The position numbers and the translations under genes are program-made. Under the pieces are notes generated by a model, which was given only the letters and a program-made list of their open reading frames with translations, made no database searches and had not been told where the DNA came from. A stretch of DNA of 64,000 bases, taken from positions 1-64,000 of the forward strand of contig NZ_BMPP01000007.1 in NCBI RefSeq assembly GCF_014647655.1, in the 5' to 3' direction. Shown here piece by piece: positions 1 through 17,228 of this stretch. This DNA comes from Deinococcus malanensis (GTDB lineage Bacteria > Deinococcota > Deinococci > Deinococcales > Deinococcaceae). Position 1 is the stretch's first letter; each line of letters opens with the position of its first letter.

Positions 1-104
1 TCGACCTGATCAAGCCCATCGCCATGGAAGAAGGTCTGCGCTTCGCCATCCGCGAAGGTGGCCGTACCGTCGGCGCCGGCGTCGTCTCCAAGGTCCTGGA
101 GTAA
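1..104 (+). CDS. tuf: Elongation factor Tu, C-terminal end (partial)
   Basis: The window opens inside a gene whose last 34 codons encode the conserved end of EF-Tu domain III, including [14 protein letters not shown], followed by a TAA stop. EF-Tu carries aminoacyl-tRNA to the ribosome as a GTP complex. The gene order tuf then rpmG-secE-nusG is the usual bacterial order and supports the call. The 5' part lies outside the window, so the GTPase domain cannot be checked. Confidence 0.95.
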   Translation, partial: DLIKPIAMEEGLRFAIREGGRTVGAGVVSKVLE

Positions 105-120
105 AAACCCACGTTTCAAG

Positions 121-144
121 GGGAGGCCATCATGGCCTCCCTTT
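121..144 (+). terminator. Rho-independent terminator after tuf
   Basis: An 8-bp perfect stem (121-128 pairing with 134-141, GGGAGGCC/GGCCTCCC, 5-nt loop) is followed by TTT, 16 nt after the tuf stop. An in-frame ATG at 132 lies inside this hairpin, so it is not the start of the next gene. Confidence 0.8.
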
Positions 145-170
145 GTGCTGCCCTGGAAGTACCATCAGCC

Positions 171-725
171 ATGGCGAAACAGCTTCCGGCACTGTCCGAT
201 CATCTACGCAAGTTCATCGAACAGCAGCACATTTTCTTTGTCGGGACTGCGGCGCCAGAAGGACGCGTCAACGTCTCCCCCAAAGGTATGGACAGCCTGC
301 GGGTGCTCACGCCCAATCAGCTGGCGTGGCTGAACGTGACCGGGAGCGGCAACGAAACAGCGGCCCATCTGCTGCGCTCGTCCCGCATGACCCTGATGTT
401 CTGCTCGTTTGATGGTCCGCCACTGATTCTGCGTCTGTACGGTCGGGCCCGGATGGTCGAGCCGGGCAGTGAGGCCTGGCCGGCGCTGGTCTTCCTCTTT
501 CCCCCGCTGCCCGGCGCACGCCAGATCTATGTCCTGGATATAGACCTTGTACAGACCTCCTGCGGCATGGCTGTTCCTTACATGGCGTACCAGACCGACC
601 GGGAGGACCTGAACGGCGTGCACCGCCGGATGAGCCAGGACCAGATCACCGAGTACTGGCAACGCAAAAATACTCGTAGCATCGACGGATTCCCTACCGG
701 TATGGCTACTGCAGTGGACACCTGA
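171..725 (+). CDS. Pyridoxamine 5'-phosphate oxidase-fold protein
   Basis: A 184-residue protein of the PNPOx-like FMN-binding split-barrel family. The N-terminal half carries the family pattern of a short strand (IFFVGTAAPEGRVNVSPKG, near residues 26-44) and then a strand pair with a conserved Trp-Leu and Gly-Asn-Glu-Thr segment near residues 57-69. Such proteins often bind FMN, F420 or haem and act as oxidoreductases, but many members have no known substrate. The start at 171 is chosen because the longer start at 132 lies inside the tuf terminator; GGAAG at 155-159 may serve as ribosome binding site. The gene sits alone between tuf and rpmG. Family assignment is confident, specific activity is not. 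Confidence 0.8.
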   Translation: MAKQLPALSDHLRKFIEQQHIFFVGTAAPEGRVNVSPKGMDSLRVLTPNQLAWLNVTGSGNETAAHLLRSSRMTLMFCSFDGPPLILRLYGRARMVEPGSEAWPALVFLFPPLPGARQIYVLDIDLVQTSCGMAVPYMAYQTDREDLNGVHRRMSQDQITEYWQRKNTRSIDGFPTGMATAVDT

Positions 726-743
726 GGTCCAGGTGCCTATAAT
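715..743 (+). promoter_or_regulatory. SigA-type promoter for rpmG-secE-nusG
   Basis: TGGACA at 715-720, a 17-bp spacer and a perfect TATAAT at 738-743. It overlaps the stop of the upstream gene and would start transcription near 750, about 100 nt before rpmG. Confidence 0.75.
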
Positions 744-752
744 CGGAATGTT

Positions 753-774
753 GCCCGCCAGAAGGCGGGCTTTT
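753..774 (+). terminator. Hairpin with T-run at the start of the rpmG leader
   Basis: GCCCGCC (753-759), loop AGAA, GGCGGGC (764-770), then TTTT. It has the form of an intrinsic terminator for the upstream gene. It begins only a few nucleotides after the predicted start of the rpmG transcript, so that transcript would carry it as a 5' cap hairpin. Confidence 0.6.
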
Positions 775-853
775 ACCAGCGAAGGATCGTGCCGCAAAGG
801 CGGACGCTGGGAGCAGGATTCCGCCCTGAGGCGGCCTGCGAAAGGAGCATCAC

Positions 854-1021
854 ATGGCTAAGGACGGCCCCCGCATCATCGTGAAAATGGAAAGCACCGC
901 AGGCACGGGCTTCTACTACACCACCACCAAAAACCGCCGCAACACGCAGGCCAAGATGGAACTGCGCAAGTACGACCCCGTGGCCAAGAAGCACGTGGTC
1001 TTCAAAGAGAAGAAGGTCTGA
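854..1021 (+). CDS. rpmG: 50S ribosomal protein L33
   Basis: A 55-residue protein matching L33: an N-terminal [15 protein letters not shown] strand, the [13 protein letters not shown] core and a C-terminal [17 protein letters not shown] tail. L33 binds 23S rRNA near the E site. It lacks the CxxC pairs of zinc-binding L33 paralogues, so it is the zinc-independent form. The start ATG is preceded by AAAGGAG with proper spacing. It is the first gene of an operon with secE and nusG; a 7-bp hairpin (1037-1054, no T-run) lies between rpmG and secE. Confidence 0.95.
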   Translation: MAKDGPRIIVKMESTAGTGFYYTTTKNRRNTQAKMELRKYDPVAKKHVVFKEKKV

Positions 1022-1101
1022 TTTCAGGCCAACGTGCTGCCCCCTGAGGGGCAGTGTGGCCCTGGCATCCAATCTCTCCTTCTCTTGATCCAGGTGACTT
1101 C

Positions 1102-1277
1102 ATGAACTTGATTCAGTACTTCCGGGATTCCCGCGCGGAACTCTCGCGCGTGTCTTGGCCCAGCCGGCAGCAGGTGCTGGATGGCACGCAGGCCGTGCTG
1201 ATCTTCGTCGTGGCCCTGACGCTGATCGTTTTCGCGCTGGACCTGATCTTCAGCAACCTGATCAAGGTGGTGCTGGC

Positions 1278-1281
<4 letters not shown>
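1102..1281 (+). CDS. secE: Preprotein translocase subunit SecE
   Basis: A 59-residue minimal SecE of the single-transmembrane type. An amphipathic cytoplasmic helix (residues 1-27, with the conserved [13 protein letters not shown]) precedes one membrane helix (about residues 30-52). SecE clamps SecY in the SecYEG translocon of the cell membrane. The start at 1102 has an upstream AGGTGA site; a longer in-frame start at 1054 would add 16 residues not typical of the family. Its stop overlaps the nusG start as ATGA, so the two genes are translationally coupled. Confidence 0.95.
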
Positions 1282-1850
<569 letters not shown>

Positions 1851-1884
1851 TTGCCTGCTGGTTCCTGCCCCGGGTTGTTACCTC

Positions 1885-1913
1885 TTGGCAAAGGGCCGGG
1901 CAGGCAGTACAGT
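1885..1913 (+). promoter_or_regulatory. Putative promoter for rplK-rplA
   Basis: TTGGCA at 1885-1890 and TACAGT at 1908-1913 with a 17-bp spacer lie in the 170-bp gap between nusG and rplK. A strong GGAGCTAAGGAGGA site precedes rplK. Confidence 0.5.
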
Positions 1914-2020
1914 AGAAAAGTTGCCGCTGCGACATGTGTCATGTCGTGATCGGAACTTAGCGTCAGCACCCCGCTCCGTACCCTGTGTACCGAGTTCCGG
2001 GGGAGCTAAGGAGGAAATGC

Positions 2021-2447
<427 letters not shown>

Positions 2448-2455
<8 letters not shown>

Positions 2456-3149
2456 GCACGGCAAGCGCTACCGCGCACTGATTGACAAAGTCGACCGTAA
2501 CAAGCAGTACACCATTGACGAAGCCGCCGCTCTGGTCAAGGACCTCGCCACCGCGAAGTTCGACGAGACCGTGGAAGTGCACTTCCGTCTGGGCATCGAC
2601 CCCCGCAAGAGCGACCAGAACGTCCGTGGGACCGTTGCGCTGCCTCACGGCACCGGCCGCACTGTGCGCGTGGCTGTGATCACTAAGGGTGACAACGTTA
2701 CTGCCGCCGAAGCAGCTGGCGCTGATGTGGTCGGCAGCGACGAGCTGATCGAGCGCATCGCCGGCGGCTTCATGGAGTTCGACGCCGTGGTGGCTACCCC
2801 CGACATGATGGCGGCCGTGGGCCAGAAGCTCGCGCGTCTGCTCGGGCCCCGTGGCCTCCTGCCCAACCCCAAGAGCGGCACCGTCGGCCCCGACGTGACC
2901 GGCATGGTTCGTGGTCTCAAGGCTGGCCGCATTGAATTCCGTAATGACAAGACCGGCGTCGTTCACGCCCCTATCGGCAAGGCCAGCTTTGATCCCAGCA
3001 ACCTGAGCGCCAACTACGGCGCGCTGATCAGTGCGCTGGAAGCTGCCAAGCCCGGCAATGCCAAGGGTGTGTTTCTGCGCAGCGCATACCTGACCACCAC
3101 CATGGGTCCCAGCATTCCGCTGACCCTGAGTGGCGGCGCGCTGGCCTAA
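2448..3149 (+). CDS. rplA: 50S ribosomal protein L1
   Basis: A 233-residue L1, normal length, with the N-terminal [11 protein letters not shown] start and the highly conserved LGPRGLMPNPK-type motif (here [15 protein letters not shown]). L1 forms the mobile stalk at the E site and is the autogenous repressor of the L11 operon in other bacteria. The start codon lies inside the end of rplK, with an 8-nt overlap. Confidence 0.97.
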
Positions 3150-3158
3150 GGGCCTTCG

Positions 3159-3189
3159 GGGTCCGGGAAAGACAACCGTTCCCGGACCC
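3159..3189 (+). promoter_or_regulatory. 11-bp hairpin between rplA and rplJ (terminator or L10-leader element)
   Basis: GGGTCCGGGAA (3159-3169) pairs perfectly with TTCCCGGACCC (3179-3189) around a 9-nt loop. No T-run follows. The 199-nt gap before rplJ is where many bacteria carry the L10(L12)4-binding autoregulatory leader, so the hairpin may be part of such a leader or a T-less terminator for rplK-rplA. Confidence 0.5.
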
Positions 3190-3251
3190 ACTTAACATCA
3201 GCACCCCGGTGCACCTCGCACCTTCTCAATAGGCCCCAATTCCGGCACCCA

Positions 3252-3300
<49 letters not shown>

Positions 3301-3348
3301 CTGCGAACGTGCACCTGGACTTGTCCACCAGCAAAGGAGGTTCACTGC

Positions 3349-3846
<498 letters not shown>

Positions 3847-3911
3847 TCCAAAGCACTGTCTGGCGCGCCCCAGGTGCGCCACCCACAAATTCAATTTCGG
3901 AGGAAACAATC

Positions 3912-4274
3912 ATGGCTTACGACAAACAGGCTCTTATCGACCAGCTCGGCCAGCTCACCATCATGGAACTCGCGGACCTCATTGACGGTCTGAAGGACAC
4001 CTGGGGCGTGACCGCTGCTGTCGCTGCCGGCCCCGCCGCTGCCGCCGCTGCTCCCGTTGAAGAGAAGACCGAGTTCGACGTCGTTCTGGTTGACGCCGGT
4101 GCCAGCAAGATCAACGTCATTAAGGAAATCCGCGCCATCACCGGCCTGGGCCTGAAAGAAGCCAAGGACATGAGCGAGAAGGGCGGCGTCCTGAAGGAAG
4201 GCATCAGCAAGGACGATGCCGAGAAGATCAAGGCCCAGCTCGAAGGCGCTGGAGCCAAGGTCGAGCTGAAGTAA
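3912..4274 (+). CDS. rplL: 50S ribosomal protein L7/L12
   Basis: A 120-residue L12 with an N-terminal dimerisation domain ([17 protein letters not shown]), an alanine-rich hinge (residues 36-51) and a C-terminal factor-binding domain ([20 protein letters not shown]). It recruits and activates translational GTPases. GGAGGAAACAATC precedes the ATG. It ends the operon, followed by a strong terminator at 4330-4359. Confidence 0.97.
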   Translation: MAYDKQALIDQLGQLTIMELADLIDGLKDTWGVTAAVAAGPAAAAAAPVEEKTEFDVVLVDAGASKINVIKEIRAITGLGLKEAKDMSEKGGVLKEGISKDDAEKIKAQLEGAGAKVELK

Positions 4275-4329
4275 GCCAGCCCCGGCTCCCTGAAGCCGAC
4301 GGCCTGCTTTTTCACTACACCGGAGTGCA

Positions 4330-4359
4330 CCCCTGACCTGAACAGTCAGGGGCTTTTTT
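4330..4359 (+). terminator. Rho-independent terminator after rplL
   Basis: CCCCTGAC (4330-4337) pairs with GTCAGGGG (4345-4352), 7-nt loop, then C and six T. It ends the rplJ-rplL unit before the convergent DUF2239 gene. Confidence 0.9.
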
Positions 4360-4433
4360 AATGCCCGGGGTACAGCTCCCCTAGTAAAGCGGCAGGGACA
4401 CCGAACAGCCTGTCTTTTGGTCTCAGTAAAGGC

Positions 4434-5000
4434 TTACTGAGAAGACTCTGGGAAGGCGTCTGCTGCTAGCCGCTGCGTATGCTGCCGGATATCTTCAGGC
4501 CAGGAGTTCAAGATGGTCTTGAATTTCGGCTCGTCACCTGCGTAGAGAGCTCGGCTGGCCTCCTCCGCTCCAGGGAGGTCGCCGGCCATGACCATCAGGA
4601 AACGGTCGGCCCGTGTACGTGAGAGCCTCATCCGTTCAGCGGCTGGGGCGGCCCTGCGCGCCTCGTCGACCAGACGGCGCAGGGCCGCCGACACTCCGGC
4701 AGGCTGGCTTTCAAGCCATTCCCAGTGACGGGGGAGCAGGGTGACTTCCCTTGCCACAACGCCCAGTCTGGGACGTCCTGGGCCTGGCCGGGCTGGAAGG
4801 GGCGCCTCACGCTCAAGCATCTCCGCCAGCGAACCGTGCAGGCTGAGATCCACGCTGCGTCCTGTCTGGTCACTGAAAACCAGCAGGGAGGCATGAGGAT
4901 CAGGGGACAGCTTCCAGAGCTGGGTCAGCAGTTCCCGCAGAGAGCCATTGCCCACCCGACGGTTACCACGAAATGCTGTGTAGGTCTCGTTTTCGTCCAT
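4434..5000 (-). CDS. DUF2239 family protein
   Basis: A 188-residue protein matching DUF2239. It starts with TYTAFRGNRRVGNGSL, has the diagnostic PGRPRLGVVAREVTLLPRHWEWL block (about residues 75-97) and an Ala-rich ALRRLVDEARR helix after it. Function is unknown; the middle block looks like an adapted DNA-binding or regulatory motif, which is only an inference. The start at 5000 is preferred over one at 5054 because TAATAT lies 5 nt before this ATG and TTGCCA 18 nt further up, giving a leaderless promoter. Twin 12-bp repeats overlap that promoter, so the gene is probably regulated. Confidence 0.8.
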   Translation of the reverse strand: MDENETYTAFRGNRRVGNGSLRELLTQLWKLSPDPHASLLVFSDQTGRSVDLSLHGSLAEMLEREAPLPARPGPGRPRLGVVAREVTLLPRHWEWLESQPAGVSAALRRLVDEARRAAPAAERMRLSRTRADRFLMVMAGDLPGAEEASRALYAGDEPKFKTILNSWPEDIRQHTQRLAADAFPESSQ

Positions 5001-5004
5001 GCCT

Positions 5005-5045
5005 GATATTACCCGGGGCAAAATGATTCTGGCAATATCACCCGG
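5005..5045 (-). promoter_or_regulatory. Promoter with twin CCGGGT(G/A)ATAT(T/C) repeats upstream of DUF2239
   Basis: On the minus strand TTGCCA (5035-5030), an 18-bp spacer and TAATAT (5011-5006) precede the ATG at 5000 by 5 nt. Two near-identical 12-bp direct repeats (5005-5016 and 5034-5045, differing at two positions, 29 bp centre to centre) cover the -10 and touch the -35. This is the layout of an operator pair bound by a repressor. Confidence 0.5.
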
Positions 5046-5075
5046 ATAATACAAATGGCTGAGAAGAGATCCGCA

Positions 5076-5864
5076 CTACTTCAGGTCACGGCGCAGGCCT
5101 GCGGCCAGCTGAAACCACTCCCGCTCCTGGCGACGGTAGAACGCCGTCGCGCGCTGTTCAGTCCGGGCCAGTCCATCGAGCACAGGCCGGGCCTCCTCTA
5201 CCCTGCCCTGCCGGACCAGATACGCTGCGTAGCGGGCACGAGGTTCCTCGGTGGTGGCGCCCTGAATGGCTTGTTGATAGGTCTCAGCAGTTTCCGGTTT
5301 GCCCTGGGCCTCCTGCGCCCGGGCCAGCAGGGTCAAACTGCGGGTGCGGGTGGCCGCGCTGGTCCGCAGGTCTACCCGGTTCAGCTTGGCCTCCGCGTCG
5401 GCCGCCTGACCGCGCTGAAGGTCCAGTTCTGCGCTGGTCAGCAGCACCACCGGGTCGTCGGCATAGATACCCCGCAGCAGAGGGTCAAGCACGTTCTGAG
5501 CCTCTGCCTGGCGCCCGGCACGGGAGAGCAGGGCAGCCAGGTCGGCCCTGTTCTGCAGGGTGTCGCTTTCGTCCAGCCGCGCCTGCGCTTCCCGGATCCG
5601 AGTGTCGAGCGGCTTGATAGCCTCGACGCCGCGCTGCACCGCGACACCTGCCGCGCGCCGGCTGCCACGGAGGCCGGGCAGGAACTCCATGAAGAAGTAC
5701 AGCAGGGTGGCCAGAAAGCCGCCAAACATCAGGTTGATCCCCAGAAAGACGATCCACAGTACGCCGCGCCGGGTCGCGACCGCGTGAATCAGACAGATGA
5801 TGTTCAGGACGTAGAACAGCGTGAATAGCCACGGCGCCTGCGCGAAGATGGACCCAGGAGTCAT
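5076..5864 (-). CDS. Membrane-anchored tetratricopeptide-repeat protein
   Basis: A 262-residue protein. Two membrane helices (about residues 9-28 and 33-58, FYVLNIICLIHAVATRRGV and FLGINLMFGGFLATLLYFF) are followed by a soluble region of helical pairs with TPR character (repeats such as ALLSRAGRQAEAQNVLDPLL and ARAQEAQGKPETAETYQQAI). TPR domains hold protein complexes together; the partner is unknown. TACTCT lies 6 nt before the ATG, so the transcript is probably leaderless. It lies between DUF2239 and the rpoB promoter region, read away from rpoB. Confidence 0.7.
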   Translation of the reverse strand: MTPGSIFAQAPWLFTLFYVLNIICLIHAVATRRGVLWIVFLGINLMFGGFLATLLYFFMEFLPGLRGSRRAAGVAVQRGVEAIKPLDTRIREAQARLDESDTLQNRADLAALLSRAGRQAEAQNVLDPLLRGIYADDPVVLLTSAELDLQRGQAADAEAKLNRVDLRTSAATRTRSLTLLARAQEAQGKPETAETYQQAIQGATTEEPRARYAAYLVRQGRVEEARPVLDGLARTEQRATAFYRRQEREWFQLAAGLRRDLK

Positions 5865-5969
5865 GCCCTGAGAGTACGTGAAGACAGATGGGGAGCACCT
5901 GTCGTGTCCAGCGTGTGTACTCTGCTATGCTCCACTCCAGCATTCAGCGACCTGCACCGCCAGCCGCGT

Positions 5970-5999
5970 TTGACGGGCCACGCCTTTCAGATGTAGACT
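5970..5999 (+). promoter_or_regulatory. Putative rpoB promoter
   Basis: TTGACG at 5970-5975, an 18-bp spacer and TAGACT at 5994-5999. It is the best sigma-A match in the 305-bp gap before rpoB and would give a leader of about 165 nt. Confidence 0.5.
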
Positions 6000-6076
6000 G
6001 GTCTGTGGCCGACCATGATGGGTTGGGCAGGAGTTCCTTGCAGGAAGCTGGACTTCACAACTGAGTCTGAACAAGC

Positions 6077-6118
6077 GGAACGCGACCGGAGAGGTTGCGT
6101 TCCCAGCCGCGTCTTTTT
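6077..6118 (+). promoter_or_regulatory. Hairpin with downstream T-run in the rpoB leader
   Basis: GGAACGCGACC (6077-6087) pairs with GGTTGCGTTCC (6093-6103) with one G-U pair and a 5-nt loop; TTTTT follows at 6114-6118, ten nt after the stem. The gap makes it a weak terminator, so it may be an attenuator or a stability element. Confidence 0.4.
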
Positions 6119-6169
6119 CAGCCCCGGAGAGACGCGAGTGCATGTAGGGAGCACGCAAGCGAGGTGTGC

Positions 6170-9625
<3,456 letters not shown>

Positions 9626-9631
9626 AGCGCT

Positions 9632-9657
9632 CAGGGGAGGATATTCGCCCTCCCCTG
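9632..9657 (+). other. Intercistronic hairpin between rpoB and rpoC
   Basis: CAGGGGAGG (9632-9640) pairs with CCTCCCCTG (9649-9657), 8-nt loop and no T-run. It may tune mRNA processing or the relative output of rpoC. Confidence 0.5.
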
Positions 9658-9712
9658 CCCCCGGCTCAGCCCGCTTTGACCCCGACAACAAGCCTCTCTC
9701 ACAGGAGAAGCC

Positions 9713-14341
<4,629 letters not shown>

Positions 14342-14356
14342 AGCCCCCTTCTGTTT

Positions 14357-14390
14357 CCCTCTGCCTGTGTACAGGCAGAGGGATTTTCTT
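14357..14390 (+). terminator. Rho-independent terminator after rpoC
   Basis: CCCTCTGCCT (14357-14366) pairs with AGGCAGAGGG (14373-14382), followed by ATTTTCTT. It ends the rpoBC transcript 16 nt after the stop codon. Confidence 0.85.
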
Positions 14391-14442
14391 TGGCTTCTAA
14401 CGAGTGGCTTTGGTGGCGGTTGATTTGTGTTTCAGGGTGTTT

Positions 14443-14915
14443 GCCCCACCCCCAACTCCCTACCCCAGAGTGGCAGGGGGAGCTTTTCCGCTGCGCTCGG
14501 CAAGAGAGTTGACTGAGGTCGTGGTACTGCTGATCCCGTTCTCCATTCCTGCCTCGACGCCATCCTCCGAGTACGCAGAATGGCCCGCCCGCTTCGCACA
14601 CGACGGCCCGGGTTGCTACAACGGTAGAGGGGCCAGCCAGCTTGGAGCGAGCGGCAAGGTTACTTTGAACTTGGCTTATGCATAAGCCAAAAAATCTGGG
14701 CCTCTTTGATTGGTCAAGTTGGCTTGCCCGTATACAAGCCGGGCAACGGAAGCCGTCGTGCCCGCAGGGCGCGGGCTCTTCCACCGCTGCGGGAAGGGCG
14801 ACCCGACCCGACGCGCGACGGAGATCAGCCACCCTTACAACGCCCGCCACCTCCTTGCCCAGTGCCAACGGAAGCTCCCCCTGCCCCTGTGGGGTAGGGG
14901 GCTGGGGGGCGGGGC
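14443..14915. repeat. Imperfect inverted duplication (two ~237-bp arms) centred on a 20-bp palindrome
   Basis: The 580-bp stretch after the rpoC terminator has no credible gene. The arm 14443-14680 and the reverse complement of 14681-14915 align end to end: outer C-rich blocks (GCCCCACCCCCAACTCCC and GCCCCGCCCCCCAGCCCCC), then CAGGGGGAGCTT in both, CTGATC at matching offsets, CACGACGG 77 and 76 nt later, GCCAGCTTG/GCCAACTTG and finally the perfect palindrome TTGGCTTATGCATAAGCCAA at 14671-14690. The outer arms are the most similar. It resembles two copies of a dispersed Deinococcus non-coding repeat in head-to-head orientation, or a non-autonomous mobile element. No transposase or target duplication was found. 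Confidence 0.7.
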
Positions 14916-14968
14916 ATAAGAGCCAATACCCAGACCTATTGCCCAGCTCAGGCATCTGGCCTCTCCTT

Positions 14969-15262
14969 TCAGCGCCCCTGCCGAAACTCCAGGCGCAGGG
15001 TCACCTGATCTCCTTCCTGCACACCCTCCGCCTTACGAACACTGGCACGGATGGGCACAATGTAGCGGCCGCCTTTCTCAAACAGCGAGGTGGGCCAGAC
15101 GGTATTGCCGAGCTGTACCCGTACGGGAATCATGCCCCAGCCATACGTCACCAAGCTGGCAAGGGCTTTCAATTCTTCGGATTCGCGTTCCGGCACGGTG
15201 ACGAAGTGGTGTGGTGCCGGACCACGCCAGGTCCAGATATCGCCGCTAAATTCCAGAGTCAT
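14969..15262 (-). CDS. DUF1905 domain protein
   Basis: A 97-residue protein matching DUF1905: [20 protein letters not shown] at the start, then [13 protein letters not shown] and a [19 protein letters not shown] block, ending in a strand with DQVTLRLEF. The fold is a small beta-barrel with no known reaction. The start at 15262 places the domain at the N-terminus; it overlaps the end of the DUF2721 gene by 17 nt, so both are probably one transcript. Confidence 0.8.
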   Translation of the reverse strand: MTLEFSGDIWTWRGPAPHHFVTVPERESEELKALASLVTYGWGMIPVRVQLGNTVWPTSLFEKGGRYIVPIRASVRKAEGVQEGDQVTLRLEFRQGR

Positions 15263-15785
15263 GCCGGGCAACCTCCTTCCCGTCTCTTTCGGTGTACAGC
15301 CCGGCGTAATGTTCGCCCAGGCCCACCAGAAACTGCATCTCCTCCCGCGTGGTGCGGGCACTCAGGCGCGTCTCGAAACTCAGCAGGAGCGCCCCGTAGG
15401 CCAGCGAAGCCGCGCCGGCAATGGCGAGCAGCACCGGGGCCGGGCCAGGGGGCCGGTCGAGCAGCGCGGCACTACCGATCAGGATGCTGGTCAATACCAG
15501 CAGGGCCACTGCCAGATACAGCGCGGTCATGGCGCGCACGATCATGCGGCTGCGCCGGGCCAGCTTGGGCAGCTGCTGAACGATCATGCGTTTTTCCTCA
15601 CGAGCCAGCGGCTCGAGCTGACCTTCCGGCGTGACCAGCACCTTGAAGCGGGCGGTCAGGTGCCGCACCCGGTCTGTGACACGGCCAAGGCGGCTGCTGG
15701 TGCTCATCAGCAGGGTGCCCGCCCCGCTGATCAGCACGGCGGGCGTGATCATGGCGGTCAGAACCTGCAAGCTGGCGTCGGCCAT
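15246..15785 (-). CDS. DUF2721 family membrane protein
   Basis: A 179-residue protein with the DUF2721 pattern: an N-terminal helix ([20 protein letters not shown]), a conserved [13 protein letters not shown] stretch, then two membrane helices (about residues 88-110 and 118-140). Function is unknown. The start at 15785 is supported by TACCCT 7 nt upstream (leaderless layout), against a longer start at 15809. It is the first gene of a pair with DUF1905. Confidence 0.8.
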   Translation of the reverse strand: MADASLQVLTAMITPAVLISGAGTLLMSTSSRLGRVTDRVRHLTARFKVLVTPEGQLEPLAREEKRMIVQQLPKLARRSRMIVRAMTALYLAVALLVLTSILIGSAALLDRPPGPAPVLLAIAGAASLAYGALLLSFETRLSARTTREEMQFLVGLGEHYAGLYTERDGKEVARHDSGI

Positions 15786-15872
15786 ATCTTTCAGGGTACG
15801 CGCTGCCACACTGGCCTAGTGGCCCCTGCCCACTCAGGTCACAGGCGACTCGCGGTTGCTAGGCTGAGCAGC

Positions 15873-17024
15873 ATGTGGGCTTCACAGCGGGCAGCAGCGG
15901 TGCCGGGAAGCGTCTTTGCCTTGATGGACGCCGCGAAGGGCCGGGCACGGGCGACCGGACTGCAGATTATCGACCTTAGCATCGGCAGCAGCGACCTGTC
16001 GCCGCCAGAAGTCGTCCTGGCCGAGTTGCGCGAGGCGACCCGTGATCGGGCTACTTACCGCTATCCGCTGTTTTCCGACACGGCCCCGCTGCGCGAGGCG
16101 GCTGCCGCGTATCTGCACCGGCGCTTCGGGGTGCAGGTCGACCCCCAGACCGAGGTGCTGCCACTGATCGGGGCGCAGGAGGGTCTGGCTCACCTGTTGC
16201 TGGCCGTCACGGACCCAGGCGATACGTTGCTGCTGCCTGATCCCGGGTACCCGCCCTATCTGGGCGCGGCAGCGGTGGCCGGGCTTCAAGTGGAACCGCT
16301 GCCGCTGCGTTCCGAGCGCGGCTTTCTGCCGGACCTGGAGGCGCTGCCGCAGGATCTGGCGGTGCGGGCGCTGCTGCTGAACTATCCGAACAACCCGACC
16401 TCCGCCGTGGCGGACCGGGCCTTTTTCAAGCACGCGGCAAACTGGTGCCGCTCCATGGGCGCCCTGCTGATTCACGACCATCCGTATGCCGAGCTGACCT
16501 TCGGGAGCTACCGCGCACCCAGCGCACTGGAAGCCGGACTGAGCGGCGTGGTCGAACTGCACTCACTCAGCAAGACCCACCATATGGGTGGCTTCCGCGT
16601 GGGCTTTGCCGCCGGGGACGCAGCCGTCATTGCTGCGCTGGCACGGGTGAAGGGCGCGGTGGACTTTCACCCCTACCTGGGAATCCAGCGTGCAGCAGCA
16701 CTGGCGCTGAGCCTGCCCGACGAAGTGGGACGTGCTGGAGCGGCCGAGTTCCAGTCACGGCGCGACGCGCTGGTCCCATCTCTGCGTGATCTGGGGTGGG
16801 AGGTCGCGATGCCTCAGGCGAGCATGTACACCTGGGCACGCGTGCCGGGGCTGACCGACAGCGGGGCGTTCGCAGTCCGGGCCGCGGAGCAGACCGGCGT
16901 GGCGCTCAGCCCGGGGCGCGCCTTCGGGAAGCTGGGCGAGGGCTTCGTGCGCTTCGCCCTGGTGCAGCCGCCTGAGGTGCTGCGCGAGGCCGCCCGCCTG
17001 CTGGGTACAGTGGCCACCGCGTGA
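15873..17024 (+). CDS. PLP-dependent aminotransferase, class I/II
   Basis: A 383-residue fold-type I aminotransferase. Family landmarks are the N-terminal [16 protein letters not shown], the substrate-loop [18 protein letters not shown], the [19 protein letters not shown] motif, an HDHPYAEL segment that places the PLP-ring aspartate, and the Schiff-base lysine in [15 protein letters not shown]. The sequence is close to the group that includes LL-diaminopimelate and aspartate-type aminotransferases, but the substrate cannot be set from sequence. TAGGCT lies 7 nt before the ATG (leaderless). It is convergent with acs, with a perfect 11-bp hairpin between them. Confidence 0.85.
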   Translation: MWASQRAAAVPGSVFALMDAAKGRARATGLQIIDLSIGSSDLSPPEVVLAELREATRDRATYRYPLFSDTAPLREAAAAYLHRRFGVQVDPQTEVLPLIGAQEGLAHLLLAVTDPGDTLLLPDPGYPPYLGAAAVAGLQVEPLPLRSERGFLPDLEALPQDLAVRALLLNYPNNPTSAVADRAFFKHAANWCRSMGALLIHDHPYAELTFGSYRAPSALEAGLSGVVELHSLSKTHHMGGFRVGFAAGDAAVIAALARVKGAVDFHPYLGIQRAAALALSLPDEVGRAGAAEFQSRRDALVPSLRDLGWEVAMPQASMYTWARVPGLTDSGAFAVRAAEQTGVALSPGRAFGKLGEGFVRFALVQPPEVLREAARLLGTVATA

Positions 17025-17158
17025 CACACGATTGAAACAGCCCGGCTTGCAGCCTTCGAACCGGAAACGAGGCCATCCCAGGTTCCTTTCGTACGGAGTC
17101 ATGCAGAGCAGAGCTGGCTCTACTTAGGCAGCCAGTCACGACAAGCCATACAGCACCA

Positions 17159-17186
17159 GCGCCGTCCTCACTCCAGAGGACGGCGC
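17159..17186. terminator. Hairpin between convergent genes (T-less terminator candidate)
   Basis: GCGCCGTCCTC (17159-17169) pairs perfectly with GAGGACGGCGC (17176-17186), 6-nt loop. It lies between the convergent aminotransferase and acs stops and has no T-run on either side. Confidence 0.5.
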
Positions 17187-17228
17187 CAGCCTGTTGCGAT
17201 GCTACCCGAGTGACTTACGGGTCCTCCC

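Noticed and set aside
132..170. Upstream ATG for the PNPOx-fold gene
   Set aside because: It lies inside the perfect tuf terminator hairpin; the ATG at 171 fits the family start.
14404..15634. Several open frames over the inverted duplication
   Set aside because: They follow repeat sequence, have no ribosome sites and show no protein-family character.
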